NCBI GenBank assembly: GCA_030407315.1 | Contig: JALQPE010002611.1 | Coordinates: forward strand, 1-64,000 | Direction of reading: 5' to 3' | DNA: 64,000 nt | Source: Asparagopsis taxiformis | Taxonomy: Eukaryota; Rhodophyta; Florideophyceae; Bonnemaisoniales; Bonnemaisoniaceae | Notes under the pieces: model-generated | Databases searched by the model: none | What the model was told of the DNA's origin: nothing | What the model saw: the letters and a program-made list of their open reading frames with translations, nothing else | Shown here: positions 63,329 to 64,000 of the stretch, piece after piece | Layout: the number at the start of each line of letters is the position of its first letter | Position numbering within the stretch: position 1 is the stretch's first letter | Position numbers and translations under genes: made by a program

Positions 63329-64000
63329 ATGCTTCCTCTCGCTCCAAACGACGTTATAGAAGTTCAATGGGAACTTCGGCCGTTTGGGAGGAAACGAAAA
63401 ATTGTGTGGTGGTCTGCAATCGTCAAGGAAATTACTCAGGTCAAGACCGAAACAGACCCATTCCTCCATGCATTGCTCGAATACAAAGCTGAATATGGTT
63501 TCGACTCTACCCTTTCTCAAGTCAAGATTTCAGATCGTAACGAGCTCGTCGACAAGGATTCCGGAAGGGTTCTCCCGTGGCGAAGTGGTGAGCTTCGCAG
63601 TATGGACTCACCTGCATCCCCAGCAGAGAGAGACCCGGACTACGGCATTGACCACACTCGCCACCGCCACCGCGGCATCCTTCAAGATTGCACTGCGGAT
63701 CAAATGAAGAAGACCATAGCAGAAATGCTGGCAAGATTGGAAAAGCTGGAGTCAGCTGCCAAACATCCTCTTCCCCCTCCATTCGATTCCAACAGCTCCA
63801 TGACCTCCTCTGCTCTGACTGTATGTAGCATTCTGTTTCAGAAGCTTGGTGTGTACACGGACAAGCCCCTCTCCCTCCGGATGACAAAATCCGAGCACTC
63901 CAGGGGAATGCGACAAACATCGCAAGAAGAAATCAGAGTACAGGCTGACTGCTCCCTTGCTCAATTCCGCACTATTGCCATTCAATGCAAGGCGAAAGAG
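63329..64000 (+). CDS. Unknown protein with coiled coil, partial (runs off the window)
   Basis: ATG 63329 opens a frame that stays open to the last base (224 codons). The N-terminus DVIEVQWELRPFGRKRKIVW, WSAIVKEI, ALLEYKAEYGFDS, LVDKDSGRVLPWR has the alternating strand pattern and aromatic residues of a Tudor-like reader fold, but this is only a visual impression. A coiled coil follows (MKKTIAEMLARLEKLESAAK), then a new globular part that is cut by the window edge. Its position head-to-head with the ParB-methyltransferase-SET gene suggests joint expression. I cannot name the family. Confidence 0.6.
   Translation, partial: MLPLAPNDVIEVQWELRPFGRKRKIVWWSAIVKEITQVKTETDPFLHALLEYKAEYGFDSTLSQVKISDRNELVDKDSGRVLPWRSGELRSMDSPASPAERDPDYGIDHTRHRHRGILQDCTADQMKKTIAEMLARLEKLESAAKHPLPPPFDSNSSMTSSALTVCSILFQKLGVYTDKPLSLRMTKSEHSRGMRQTSQEEIRVQADCSLAQFRTIAIQCKAKE

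Noticed and set aside
15507..64000. Homology between the coiled-coil genes at 15.5-17.0 kb and 63.3 kb
   Set aside because: Both have a coiled coil followed by a globular part with a few similar residues, but the match is too weak to claim by eye.
43783..64000. Bacterial contamination, given the ParB and DPPF methyltransferase domains
   Set aside because: The SET domain, long disordered linkers with nuclear signals, Kozak-like starts, wide intergenic spaces and the shared repeat landscape all fit a eukaryotic nuclear locus. Ancient transfer of the domains is more likely.

Overview
The window looks like nuclear DNA of a eukaryote with few introns. Evidence: long uninterrupted reading frames with Kozak-like starts; a chromodomain-bearing Ty3/gypsy retroelement; relics of a plant-type phosphofructokinase, a multidomain (homomeric) acetyl-CoA carboxylase and a SNF2-RING protein; and very many satellites, hairpins and palindromic arrays. 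A SET domain is also present. There is no operon structure and there are no prokaryotic ribosome sites. An alga, perhaps a red alga, fits best, but that is a guess from gene style, not a demonstrated assignment.

Layout. 0-3.7 kb: degenerate 'GGCAGTA' palindromic repeats, AT-rich unique DNA, then a 117-bp satellite. 4.1-9.9 kb: a graveyard of broken host genes: a CorA-type Mg transporter with a frameshift; a phosphofructokinase broken by an early stop, frameshifts and an acetyl-CoA carboxylase fragment placed inside its GGDGTH motif; and a SNF2/RING helicase relic split by a hairpin. 11-15.2 kb: more arrays of the nested-palindrome satellite. 15.5-17.0 kb: an unknown coiled-coil gene. 17.8-27.7 kb: a Ty3/gypsy chromovirus on the minus strand plus a broken plus-strand gene at its downstream end. 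27.7-35.1 kb: a stand-alone ParB-like gene (split into two frames) and a degraded TNP2/KDZ-like DNA transposase gene. 35-43.7 kb: mostly non-coding, with hairpins, 45-bp and 35-bp minisatellites and one decayed gene.

The remarkable part is 43.8-64 kb. A nearly intact TNP2/KDZ-like transposase gene is followed by three large ParB-domain genes. Two are tandem paralogues of architecture ParB / helical DNA-binding-like region / disordered linker / 2-oxoglutarate-Fe(II) dioxygenase-like C-terminus (HxD...H...R present). The third, on the opposite strand, is ParB / helical / DNA amino-methyltransferase (DPPF, then DFFSGT) / SET domain. Between these genes, and not inside them, lie five blocks holding 16 copies of a 39-bp perfect or near-perfect palindrome alternating with a second palindrome. 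A further gene (coiled coil, possible Tudor-like N-terminus) starts head-to-head with the methyltransferase gene and runs off the window.

The working hypothesis, which is inference, is a mobile or mobile-derived chromatin and DNA-modification locus. ParB domains would give DNA targeting, possibly to the palindromes. The methyltransferase-SET protein would write DNA and histone marks, and the dioxygenases would oxidise or remove a base modification. The same pairing of a ParB-helical gene with a TNP2-like gene occurs a second time at 27.7-35.1 kb, which suggests the association is not accidental.
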